The notes under the pieces are model-generated. The model did no database searches. It saw nothing but the letters and a program-made list of their open reading frames with translations, and was not told the origin of the DNA. Below, one piece after another: positions 52,385 through 60,464 of a DNA stretch of 64,000 bases. Both the position numbers and the translations under genes were made by a program. The stretch's first letter is position 1. Every line of letters starts with the position of its first letter. This DNA comes from Candidatus Opimibacter skivensis (GTDB lineage: Bacteria; Bacteroidota; Bacteroidia; Chitinophagales; Saprospiraceae), in NCBI GenBank assembly GCA_016722045.1, contig JADKGY010000001.1:1178001-1242000 (forward strand), given 5' to 3'.

Positions 52385-55027
52385 CTAGAATTTAACTATT
52401 CTTGAGTAGATCATTGAGTGTCCTTGTTTGGAAATTTGAATAAAATAAGCCCCCTGAGGAATATTTTTATCGAACTTCAAATTCATTCTAACCTTAGATG
52501 CCCGATCGATTTTAAATTCGTCAATGACTATTCCTGAAACATTGACAAGAGAAATGATGAATCGATCCATATCTCCATGATATTTTTCAAAATCAATGGT
52601 AATATGATCCTCTACAATCGTTGGATAAACGCTTATTTCTGAAAGAGATGAATTGTTATATCCGGGCTTTACGCCACTCACCAGATCCAATTCCTCCACC
52701 GGAAATGTCATCAGTCCACGACTAAATGTTGCTGCAACAATTGTATTCTCTACAGGATTGAAATCAATATCATACACTGGCATATAAGGAAAATTCGTGC
52801 CCATTCTATCCCAGGAAAAACCTGAATTAAAACTGACATATACTCCACCATCTGTTGCAGCAAATATGATTTCATCATTCCATCCCGGAAGGAGCATCAG
52901 ATTATTCACACCCAGCATTGGAGCATTAGCACCAAGTGATGTCCATTGTTCACCTCCATTATTACTTTTGTAGATATAAGGTGTATGATCATTGTCCCGA
53001 TATCCTGAATATGTAGCCACGACACCCTGTGGATTCTTTGTCGAACAGGTGATAGAAGTAACATAATAACCCGGCGTGCCATCAGTTATATCCGTCCAGT
53101 TCACACCACCATCCGGGGATGTCCATATTTTTCCATCCTGGGTACCGGCATACAATCGATTTTCATCCAGATCAGATTGCGCAATGGCTGTGATTGCAGG
53201 ATACCTTGAGCCCAAAATCGTTTCGCCTCTGGTAAGGTCAGGACTAATACTCATCCATACGGGAATCGTATCACGCATGTCAATGCGAAAAACCTGGTTG
53301 GTGCCGCAATACAAAATTTTTGGATCCTGACTGCTCATCACAAAAGGCATATCCCAATATCGAGTTCCCACAAGCCCACTATCTAATGCATTATAATTGA
53401 ATCCATCCGTTGTCCAGGCGATGTCACCATTCTGTGTCATGTAATAAGCCCAGAAAGGTTCTGTCGGATCAAAACGGGGTTGAAATCCATCACCACCATA
53501 TACACGTGACCATTCGTTGATGATAGATGCATTACCACTTGATGTTCCATTATCCTGTGCGCCACCGATGTATTGATCAGGCTGATGCGGATTAAAAACT
53601 GTTCTGTAAAATTGTGTTGATGGAATATTTTCAATGTCTTGCCACGGTTGCGACTGATCTACCGGACATCGGTAAGCACCACCATCCGTAGCTAAATACA
53701 TTTGACCATCAGCAAATACCAAATCATGTTTATCTGCATGCACATCGTACATCCACCATTCAGGTGCAGAAAGAAACCATGTTGTACCGCCATCAAGTGT
53801 CCTGTACAAATCAACACCCAGGAGTGAGATATCATCAGCATTTTCAGGATTGACTTTCAACGCCTCAAAATACCATCCAAAACTTCCAAATAAATCGCAA
53901 GGCAATCCAACAGATTGATCTGCAGTAATCCTGCTCCATGTATCCGCTCCATCAATTGATTTGTATATCCCTTTCAATGATTCATTGTACCCAAAACAAT
54001 CCGTGTCATCTACGAAACCCATATAACTTATATACAAGGTGCCGTCAGCAGTGATATCAATACTTGTCCTTGAATGAAGACCACCCGGCAAGATGTCTGT
54101 ACTATTTTCCCATGTCGCACCATAATCTTTGCTCCTGTACATAGATGTTCCGGGACCAATGGTTGTTGAGATTTTATTTGATCGCAGACGTGTCCATCCT
54201 GTTGCATACACATATCCTGCACGTATGGGATCAGTGACGAGATCAATCACACCTGTACTATCATCAATAGTCAATGTCTTATTCCAATGCACACCACCGT
54301 CAACAGATCTGAACAATCCCCTTTCAATTCCTTTATGCGATGGATAGCCCATGCTTCCTGCATAAATAATATTTTCATCATTCGGATCAACTGCAACTTT
54401 TGAAAGTACGCCTGTACCATCTAACCCCACATAAGACCAGTGAAGGCCACCATCATCAGACCGATAAATTCCTGAACCCAAAAATGGATAACCGGAAATA
54501 TTGACATCTCCCGTCGATGCGAAAACACGCTGAGGATGATGTGGATCAAATGAGATATTACTTATAGAAAGGGAAACCTGATCATCAAATACAGGCACCC
54601 AGTCAAGACCTCCATTGTCTGTTCTGTATATTCCGCCCTGTGAATAACCGAGCAGAATGATATTCGGATCTAGGGGATCTACAGCAATGGCGTTGACTCT
54701 TCCTCCGATATTTCCGGGGCCTTCAACTGTCCATGGATAATCCAAACCCCGATGTGATCTCGTGGCAGCTTTATCAGCTTTCATCACTTGTTTAAGATGC
54801 TGATGAAAAAGATCAGGAGCGGCATCGTAATCAGGATAATTCCTGTCGAGATAGAAGAGTTCGTTAGGGAATAAATGATCATTATCCTTTTTCGAATCAA
54901 TATCATCGTACCCCGCTTCAGGATGATGATATATTGAATTATCTTTTTTAGGTGAATTCCATTTTTCGGCTATCATGGCCAGCGCAGTAAAAATGGTAAA
55001 GAACAGGGCCGCAGATGTCATCTTCAT
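52385..55027 (-). CDS. Secreted sortilin/BNR-type beta-propeller protein with T9SS sorting domain
   Basis: 880 residues from ATG 55027 (MKMTSAALFFTIFTALAMIAE, signal peptide). The body is a series of BNR/sortilin-like blades with repeated motifs (GGIYRTDNGGLDWVPV; SGIYRSDDGGLHWSYV; MYRSKDYGATWENS; IWTSPDGGVNWTDI). The last 80 residues are a T9SS type A domain (ISVYPTIVEDHITIDF; NIPQGAYFIQISKQG). It is probably exported by T9SS and retained at or released from the cell surface. Such propellers often bind glycans or proteins; the ligand is unknown. TTG 55036 is inside the promoter box and is not used. Confidence 0.92.
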   Translation of the reverse strand: MKMTSAALFFTIFTALAMIAEKWNSPKKDNSIYHHPEAGYDDIDSKKDNDHLFPNELFYLDRNYPDYDAAPDLFHQHLKQVMKADKAATRSHRGLDYPWTVEGPGNIGGRVNAIAVDPLDPNIILLGYSQGGIYRTDNGGLDWVPVFDDQVSLSISNISFDPHHPQRVFASTGDVNISGYPFLGSGIYRSDDGGLHWSYVGLDGTGVLSKVAVDPNDENIIYAGSMGYPSHKGIERGLFRSVDGGVHWNKTLTIDDSTGVIDLVTDPIRAGYVYATGWTRLRSNKISTTIGPGTSMYRSKDYGATWENSTDILPGGLHSRTSIDITADGTLYISYMGFVDDTDCFGYNESLKGIYKSIDGADTWSRITADQSVGLPCDLFGSFGWYFEALKVNPENADDISLLGVDLYRTLDGGTTWFLSAPEWWMYDVHADKHDLVFADGQMYLATDGGAYRCPVDQSQPWQDIENIPSTQFYRTVFNPHQPDQYIGGAQDNGTSSGNASIINEWSRVYGGDGFQPRFDPTEPFWAYYMTQNGDIAWTTDGFNYNALDSGLVGTRYWDMPFVMSSQDPKILYCGTNQVFRIDMRDTIPVWMSISPDLTRGETILGSRYPAITAIAQSDLDENRLYAGTQDGKIWTSPDGGVNWTDITDGTPGYYVTSITCSTKNPQGVVATYSGYRDNDHTPYIYKSNNGGEQWTSLGANAPMLGVNNLMLLPGWNDEIIFAATDGGVYVSFNSGFSWDRMGTNFPYMPVYDIDFNPVENTIVAATFSRGLMTFPVEELDLVSGVKPGYNNSSLSEISVYPTIVEDHITIDFEKYHGDMDRFIISLVNVSGIVIDEFKIDRASKVRMNLKFDKNIPQGAYFIQISKQGHSMIYSRIVKF

Positions 55028-55033
55028 ACTCGT

Positions 55034-55041
55034 CAAAAATA
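55034..55041 (-). promoter_or_regulatory. -7 box TATTTTTG for the beta-propeller gene
   Basis: Matches TAnnTTTG on the minus strand, 6 nt before ATG 55027. A TTTG about 18 nt further upstream is a possible -33 element. Confidence 0.55.
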
Positions 55042-55085
55042 CACAAATGGCTGGCTATACAAACAAAGCATTACTTATTGATTTG

Positions 55086-55110
55086 CTCGCAAAGGCGCAA
55101 AGACGCAAAG
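55086..55110. repeat. CTCGCAAAG-type octamer repeat, copy 4
   Basis: CTCGCAAAGGCGCAAAGACG, then CAAAG: identical to the copy at 11586-11610. Confidence 0.8.
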
Positions 55111-55241
55111 TATATAATATGCTAATTATCATTATTACGACCCTGTTGCGGTTGTTGAGCTGTAGCATCAGGATGTGTACAGGCAGGTCGAACCACAGCA
55201 AGAGTTTTAGTGAAGCAGGTCGAAGTACTTTGCGCTCAGCT

Positions 55242-55297
55242 CTTTGCTTTTTGCTTTTTGTTTTTTGCCAATTGCTAATTGCCTATTGCCAATTGAA
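55242..55297. repeat. Heptamer array spanning the stop codon of the SRPBCC gene
   Basis: On the minus strand GGCAATA, GGCAATT, AGCAATT units and then AGCAAAA units run through the end of the coding sequence. The TAG stop (55275-55277) is one of the repeat joints. Confidence 0.88.
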
Positions 55298-55667
55298 TAG
55301 GTTCCCAATAATAATCCTTCCAACCTTTGCTTAAACTATCATATGTAGAAGCCGGAACATCAGTCTGTGTAAAGGTCAGCTTTGTTCCTTTTGCAAAAGG
55401 TTGTAATAAGAAAGTACACTTTGAGAAATGATCCTCTGGCCATCCTTCTTCATTGAAGTGCCATGCCTGCACGATTTTCTTTCCCGGATCGAGTTCAATA
55501 TTATACCCATGACAATACCCATCGAAGACAGTGAATTTGCCATTCACTCTTTTGTTCATTGTTGTTTTTCCTCCGTGAATGGCTGACATCGTTTTACTGC
55601 TCATGAGCATGTCATACAATTTCTCAGGCGGTATAGAGAAGTTCAGAGTTTGTTTAATTGTTTTCAT
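55275..55667 (-). CDS. SRPBCC / AHSA1-like domain protein
   Basis: 130 residues from ATG 55667 (MKTIKQTLNFSIPPEKLYDMLM). It is a single START-like helix-grip fold of the Activator-of-Hsp90-ATPase-1-like group, with SAIHGGKTTMNKRVNGKFTVFDG and IVQAWHFNEEGWPEDHFSKCTF visible. Such proteins bind hydrophobic ligands. The last residues (QLAIGN) are encoded by the GGCAATA/GGCAATT repeat, so the natural C-terminus has been altered by the array. The frame upstream to 55709 is not needed. Confidence 0.87.
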   Translation of the reverse strand: MKTIKQTLNFSIPPEKLYDMLMSSKTMSAIHGGKTTMNKRVNGKFTVFDGYCHGYNIELDPGKKIVQAWHFNEEGWPEDHFSKCTFLLQPFAKGTKLTFTQTDVPASTYDSLSKGWKDYYWEPIQLAIGN

Positions 55668-55701
55668 TTTAACAGATGCTATTGTTATTAAAATTAGCCT
55701 T

Positions 55702-55837
55702 TTATTCATAACTCGTTATTCATAACTCGTTATTCGTTACTCGTTACTCGTTACTCATTATTCAATTATTCGTTATTCGTTATTCGTTACTCCTTACTCG
55801 TTTATTCGTTACTCGTTATTCGTTATTCGTTATTCGT
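55702..55837. repeat. Heptamer array AACGAGT / AACGAAT (minus strand)
   Basis: About eighteen 7-nt units of the same type as after ccoH, here on the minus strand. It starts about 10 nt after the Fic stop codon, so it has the same orientation to the upstream gene as the ccoH array. Confidence 0.93.
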
Positions 55838-55844
55838 CTCAGGT

Positions 55845-56969
55845 TTACCTGAAAAAATCAAGATATCTCTTGAACACATATGTACGTCCTCTCTTTCCCC
55901 CTGTTATTTCATTGAGGATATTCAAGCGCTCCAGGTCACTGATTAATTTATAAGAGGATGCCGGGGTCAGTTGTGTTACTTCAGCTATCCTCTTCGCATT
56001 GATCAGTGGTTTTTCATACAGATACATCATCACTTTCCTTGCATTCGTTGTGCGGGTACCTAAAGTCAGAAGGCTTCTTTCAATTTCTTCGGTAAGTTTT
56101 ATGATCTTCTCCAGCGTATCAATACCTTCTTTGGCCGTTTCCATGATGCCCACCAGAAAAAACTTAAACCAATGCGAGATGTCATTGTCTTCCCGTACGC
56201 GCGTTAGATTCTCGTAGTACAGTGTTTTGTTTTTTTCCAAAAATGCGGATAGATACAATATCGGATGAGCAAGGATTTTCTTCTCTACAAGATACAACGG
56301 TATCAACAAACGTCCTGTACGTCCATTGCCATCAAGAAAAGGATGAATAGTTTCGAACTGATAATGAATGAGTGCAATTTTCAAAAGTTCCGGAAATCGT
56401 ATCTCATCATTGTGGATGAACTTCTCCAGATCAGACATCAGGTCAGGGATACTCATATGGACAGGAGGAATAAAACGAGCATCATTAATAGTCGCTCCTC
56501 CTATCCAGTTTTGACTTGTTCTGTATTCACCAGGTTGTTTATGTTGTCCGCGCACACCATCCATAAGAAGTTTGTGTGTCTGACGAATAAGTCGTGAGGA
56601 GATCGGTAATGCTTCAAGTTCATTCATCGCCCAATGCATCGCCAGGTTGTAATTATTCACTTCAGACCAATCGTTTTTATCCGCTTCATGGATATCATCT
56701 GCATCAAAAAGAGCTTCCTGGATGTTGGTTTGCGTTCCTTCAATCTTTGTCGACTGGGTTGATTCTTTAAGTATATGCATGCCCAGGTAAAGATTCAGAT
56801 CAGGTAATCTTTTCGCATAAGTATTAAGACCCCCTATAAGCCTGTCGGCCTGACCAAGAAGGTGTATAATATCTATATTGTCAATATGCCAGGCCCTGTT
56901 GATCATCTCAGGTTGAAAGCTTTTATAAAAGCCCTGATTGACATAATGACCTGATTTGAAGTCTTTCAT
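55845..56969 (-). CDS. Fic-family protein (class II, self-inhibited AMP transferase type)
   Basis: A 374-residue protein. The Fic_N region (about 20-110) holds the inhibitory motif S73TKIEG78, of the S/TxxxE(G/N) form that blocks ATP in class II Fic enzymes. The Fic core (about 125-250) has H209PFLDGNGRTGR220, complete for AMP transfer. The C-terminus (about 310-374) is a winged helix (NAKRIAEVTQLTPASSYKLISDLERLNIL). It probably modifies a protein target when inhibition is lifted. Bacteroidota homologues are common and mostly uncharacterised. Confidence 0.93.
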   Translation of the reverse strand: MKDFKSGHYVNQGFYKSFQPEMINRAWHIDNIDIIHLLGQADRLIGGLNTYAKRLPDLNLYLGMHILKESTQSTKIEGTQTNIQEALFDADDIHEADKNDWSEVNNYNLAMHWAMNELEALPISSRLIRQTHKLLMDGVRGQHKQPGEYRTSQNWIGGATINDARFIPPVHMSIPDLMSDLEKFIHNDEIRFPELLKIALIHYQFETIHPFLDGNGRTGRLLIPLYLVEKKILAHPILYLSAFLEKNKTLYYENLTRVREDNDISHWFKFFLVGIMETAKEGIDTLEKIIKLTEEIERSLLTLGTRTTNARKVMMYLYEKPLINAKRIAEVTQLTPASSYKLISDLERLNILNEITGGKRGRTYVFKRYLDFFR

Positions 56970-56990
56970 CCGTATTTTATATACCTAAAA

Positions 56991-56998
56991 CAAAGATA
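56991..56998 (-). promoter_or_regulatory. -7 box TATCTTTG for the Fic gene
   Basis: Matches TAnnTTTG on the minus strand, 21 nt before the ATG. The AT-rich region 56979-57095 also repeats CTATTTTAGKT / ACCTAAAA words three times, which may be an operator. Confidence 0.5.
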
Positions 56999-57154
56999 AA
57001 CACTATTTTAGTTTTTTTAATAAAAATATAATAATGTTCTTTATTAATATATTAATATCATATTTTGTAAAATAAAATTATTTACTATTTTAGGTAAAAT
57101 TAAAATTCAAAACCAGAAATAATTATATAATATATTGAATATCAATGTTTTATC

Positions 57155-58162
57155 CTATTTCCAAATGTTTACTTCCGGACTTAGCCTGATTTCAAATTTT
57201 TCCCCCACGGTTTTGATGATCTCTTCAGCTAAATTCCATATCTCGGTTCCGGTTGCTCCTCCAAGATTGACAAGTACAAGAGCCTGTTTTTCATAACATC
57301 CCGCATGTCCGATCGCTTTTCCCTTCCAGCCTGCATGTTCGATCAGCCAGCCGGCGGGTACTTTCACCGTTAGGTCTTCAGATGGAAAACCAGGCATGTC
57401 AGTAAACATTTCTTTCAGGGTGTCATATTGATTTTTTGGGATGATTGGATTTTTGAAAAAACTTCCTGCATTACCTATCACTGCAGGATCAGGAAGTTTA
57501 CTCTGACGAATATGAATCACGGCATTGCTTACATCTTGTATCGTGGGATCAAGAATACCTCGTTGATTCAATACATCCTGTATCGCGCCATATGAAGTGT
57601 TGACCTTATGCTCCCTGGTCAATCGCAGTGTCACACCGGTGATGATGTATTGTCCTTTCGCTTCCTGCTTAAATATACTATCACGATATCCGAATCTGCA
57701 TTCTTCTTTTGAAAATCGTCTTATCTCACCGGTTCCAAGTTTTACAGCTTCAAGGGAATGAAAAACAGATTCTATTTCCACACCATAAGCACCAATATTC
57801 TGAATCGGTGAAGCGCCAATCGTGCCCGGTATCAGAGAAAGATTTTCAACACCACCGAGATTTCTATCCAATGCCCACAAAACAAATTGATGCCAAATCT
57901 CTCCGGCACCTATATGAACAAGTGGATCATTTGCTTCCTCCTCTTCAATCTCAATTCCTTTCAATTCAATCCTCAGCACATTTCTTCCAATATCACCTAT
58001 GGGCAATACATTACTTCCGCCACCAAGTATCAATGGATTTTCAAGAAATTGCGCAGCCAGTTTTAATTCTTCAATATCTTCAATACGATAGAGATGATCA
58101 CATGATGCCTCAACACCGAAGGTGACGAATGATTTAAGAGATGCGTTGTTAATTAATTCCAA
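57155..58162 (-). CDS. murB: UDP-N-acetylmuramate dehydrogenase MurB (type I)
   Basis: A 335-residue flavoenzyme that reduces UDP-GlcNAc-enolpyruvate to UDP-MurNAc in peptidoglycan synthesis. FAD-binding ILGGGSNVLP, then LSLIPGTIGASPIQNIGAYG, the Tyr in CRFGYRDSIFK, catalytic Ser in GNAGSFFKNP, and the late Glu in LSPEVNIW are all present. Length fits type I (E. coli-like). The start is unclear: no ATG exists between the upstream in-frame TAG and the conserved TFGVEA, so TTG 58162 is used. It lies inside TACCTTTG, a -7-type word. Confidence 0.93.
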   Translation of the reverse strand: MELINNASLKSFVTFGVEASCDHLYRIEDIEELKLAAQFLENPLILGGGSNVLPIGDIGRNVLRIELKGIEIEEEEANDPLVHIGAGEIWHQFVLWALDRNLGGVENLSLIPGTIGASPIQNIGAYGVEIESVFHSLEAVKLGTGEIRRFSKEECRFGYRDSIFKQEAKGQYIITGVTLRLTREHKVNTSYGAIQDVLNQRGILDPTIQDVSNAVIHIRQSKLPDPAVIGNAGSFFKNPIIPKNQYDTLKEMFTDMPGFPSEDLTVKVPAGWLIEHAGWKGKAIGHAGCYEKQALVLVNLGGATGTEIWNLAEEIIKTVGEKFEIRLSPEVNIWK

Positions 58163-58168
58163 AGGTAT

Positions 58169-58194
58169 TTTCGATTTCCGATTTTCGATTTCCG
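58169..58194. repeat. Repeat AATCGGA / AATCGAA upstream of murB
   Basis: Three to four 7- to 8-nt units of the CGAAAATC family on the minus strand, directly before the murB start region. Confidence 0.65.
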
Positions 58195-58390
58195 AATGTT
58201 TCTAACAATTTCCAAAATCTAAATCAATACAGACTATCAAATCTTAATTAATCATGATTTTTCTTAATTGATCCGCGTCCTCCTTTTTCTGCCGCAAATT
58301 TTGCTGAATTGCGTTAATTTTATTTTGTTTCAAATTGCCTGTTGCTCATTTGTCCATGCCGTTCCTTCGCCTTCGCCTTCTCCTCAGCCT

Positions 58391-60193
58391 TCATATGTCA
58401 AATTGGAGTCTCGCCAATGCCCCATACACACCGTCATCTTTCAATATCAATTCATCATGCGTTCCTTTCTCAATTACTTTTCCATCTTCAAGTACATAGA
58501 TACAATCCACATTTCGGATGGTAGCTAAACGATGTGCAATGATAATCGCCGTTCTTCCTTCAAGCAATCTTTCCAACGCTTCCTGCACTACTTTTTCAGA
58601 TTCTGCATCAAGGGACGACGTAGCTTCATCAAGAATCAATATATCCGGATTTCTTAACACCGCTCGCGCGATAGCAATACGCTGTCGCTGTCCGCCACTC
58701 AACTTAATACCACGCTCCCCCACTATCGTTTCAAATCCCTGCGGAAATGATTGAATAAACTCGAGACTATTAGATGTTCTCGCGGCATTCATCAATTCTT
58801 CCTCTGATGCCTGAGGACGGCCATAAAGAATATTTTCACGAATCGATCCGCCAAAAAGTAAAACTTCCTGCGGCACCAGTGCATATACGGATCTATACGA
58901 TGAGAGGTCCATATCATTGATGCTTTGTCCATCAAGTGTAATACTTCCCTTCTGCCAGGGATATAATCTCATCAATAATGAAGCAATCGTACTCTTTCCT
59001 GAGCCACTTTGACCGACTAAAGCAATTTTCTGTCCGGGCATAATATCCATGTTGATCCCTTTGAGTACGGCCATCTCCGGCCGTGACGGATATTCAAAAT
59101 AGACATCATCAAATCGTATATGGCCGGTGACTTTTGGTCTGACCACAGTAAGCGGCGCATTTACTTCAACAGGTTCATTCAATATCTCCCTTATGCGCTC
59201 TGTCCCACCGAGTGCTGTCACAATTTCTGTATAAAAATTTCCAAGACTTCCGATAGATCCACCGATGATCGCTGTGTAAGCAATAAATGTGACTAGTTGC
59301 CCTGTGGTCATGACATTATTCTGCACCATCGTAGCACCATACCATAGAATAAAAAAGATAGCTCCAAATAATATAATGATAATGAAACTTGCAAAAATTG
59401 CTCTGTACTTCGCCAGCAGTAATGAGGTCTTCACTACATTCCCCATTTCATTTTTATACCGGTTGTATTCGAATGTTTCATTCGTAAAGGCTTTGACTGT
59501 ATTTATATTTTGAAGCGTCTCTTCCACTACTGTATTTGTATTGGCCAGTGATTTTTGCCTGCTCTTGGAAAGATTACGTACAAATCTTCCGAAGAACATC
59601 GCTCCAACGACGATCACGGGAAATGTACCGAGCATAGTTAAACTCAACTTGGGCGTCGTCACCAAAAGAAATATAACGCCCGTAATGAGAATTAATACCT
59701 GACGGATGAGTTCTGCCAGTGTAGTCGAAAATACCATCGATAGTCTGTTGACATCTTCTGATATTCTGCTCGTCAGATCACCTACCCTGTTTTTCTCAAA
59801 AAAATAAACCGGTAGCCCGATCAGCTTTTGATAAATACTGCTTCGTACATCCGCCATCCCTTTTTCACTCACGACAGCAAACCATATCACTCTCAGATAA
59901 CTCATGATCCCCTGCAAAACAAGGATCACGATCAGGACGAGACCGATCTGATTCAGACTAAGTCCGAGCTTTCCCTTCCCCGCCGCCACATCTACTAATT
60001 CCCCTGCAAGTCGGGGAAAGGCCATAAAAATGACACTGCCCAGAAAAAGAAGTATCAACCCACCTATAAAATGCCAGCGATAAGGTCTTATAAAAGAGAG
60101 CATCCCCTTTACTTCCTTCAATTGCTGTATAGAGATCTTCTTTGATTTCTCCTCTCCGTTACCAGAATCCTGATTTCTTCTTCCCATTGCCAT
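58391..60193 (-). CDS. ABC exporter, fused permease and ATPase (MsbA-like)
   Basis: 600 residues from ATG 60193. Six membrane helices (about 35-330) precede a C-terminal ATPase. Walker A ALVGQSGSGKST, signature LSGGQRQRIAIARA, Walker B ILILDEATSSLD and the H-loop IIAHRLATI are intact, so it should be an active homodimeric exporter. It could move lipid A, lipids or drugs; the sequence does not decide. TTG 60202 is inside a TACCTTTG promoter box, so ATG 60193 is preferred. The stop is followed by GAAGGCGAAGG hexamers (58363-58392). Confidence 0.93.
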   Translation of the reverse strand: MAMGRRNQDSGNGEEKSKKISIQQLKEVKGMLSFIRPYRWHFIGGLILLFLGSVIFMAFPRLAGELVDVAAGKGKLGLSLNQIGLVLIVILVLQGIMSYLRVIWFAVVSEKGMADVRSSIYQKLIGLPVYFFEKNRVGDLTSRISEDVNRLSMVFSTTLAELIRQVLILITGVIFLLVTTPKLSLTMLGTFPVIVVGAMFFGRFVRNLSKSRQKSLANTNTVVEETLQNINTVKAFTNETFEYNRYKNEMGNVVKTSLLLAKYRAIFASFIIIILFGAIFFILWYGATMVQNNVMTTGQLVTFIAYTAIIGGSIGSLGNFYTEIVTALGGTERIREILNEPVEVNAPLTVVRPKVTGHIRFDDVYFEYPSRPEMAVLKGINMDIMPGQKIALVGQSGSGKSTIASLLMRLYPWQKGSITLDGQSINDMDLSSYRSVYALVPQEVLLFGGSIRENILYGRPQASEEELMNAARTSNSLEFIQSFPQGFETIVGERGIKLSGGQRQRIAIARAVLRNPDILILDEATSSLDAESEKVVQEALERLLEGRTAIIIAHRLATIRNVDCIYVLEDGKVIEKGTHDELILKDDGVYGALARLQFDI

Positions 60194-60199
60194 AAGGGG

Positions 60200-60207
60200 C
60201 AAAGGTA
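60200..60207 (-). promoter_or_regulatory. -7 box TACCTTTG for the ABC exporter
   Basis: Matches TAnnTTTG on the minus strand, 6 nt before ATG 60193. Confidence 0.55.
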
Positions 60208-60301
60208 GAGAATGAAGGGTGCTTTAAACTGATTCAGTTTCGTTTTCCACACTGATATGTGCATAAGTATCCGGAGCATTTGAATCTCAACGCTTTAGGA
60301 C

Positions 60302-60344
60302 AGTGTGGCACACTTAGGTGTGGCACACCTAAGTGTGCCACACT
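60302..60344. repeat. Perfect palindrome with 20-bp arms
   Basis: AGTGTGGCACACTTAGGTGT, 3-nt loop, exact complement. Each arm itself contains TGTGGCACAC-type symmetry. No T-run follows. It lies between the exporter promoter and the ftsZ terminator. The remainder of 60208-60464 shows only the terminator. Confidence 0.85.
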
Positions 60345-60372
60345 ATTTTGGGCGTTCAATTGGATATACACG

Positions 60373-60402
60373 AAAAAAGGTCTGAGTTCCCCAACTCAGA
60401 CC
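60373..60402 (-). terminator. Rho-independent terminator of the ftsQAZ operon
   Basis: Minus strand: GGTCTGAGTT, loop GGGG, AACTCAGACC, then TTTTTT. A perfect 10-bp stem lies 62 nt after the ftsZ stop. Confidence 0.93.
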
Positions 60403-60464
60403 ATTAATAAACCAATCTCATGAACGAGATAATAAGACGAAAAGTCAATCTTTACACCTTATGA

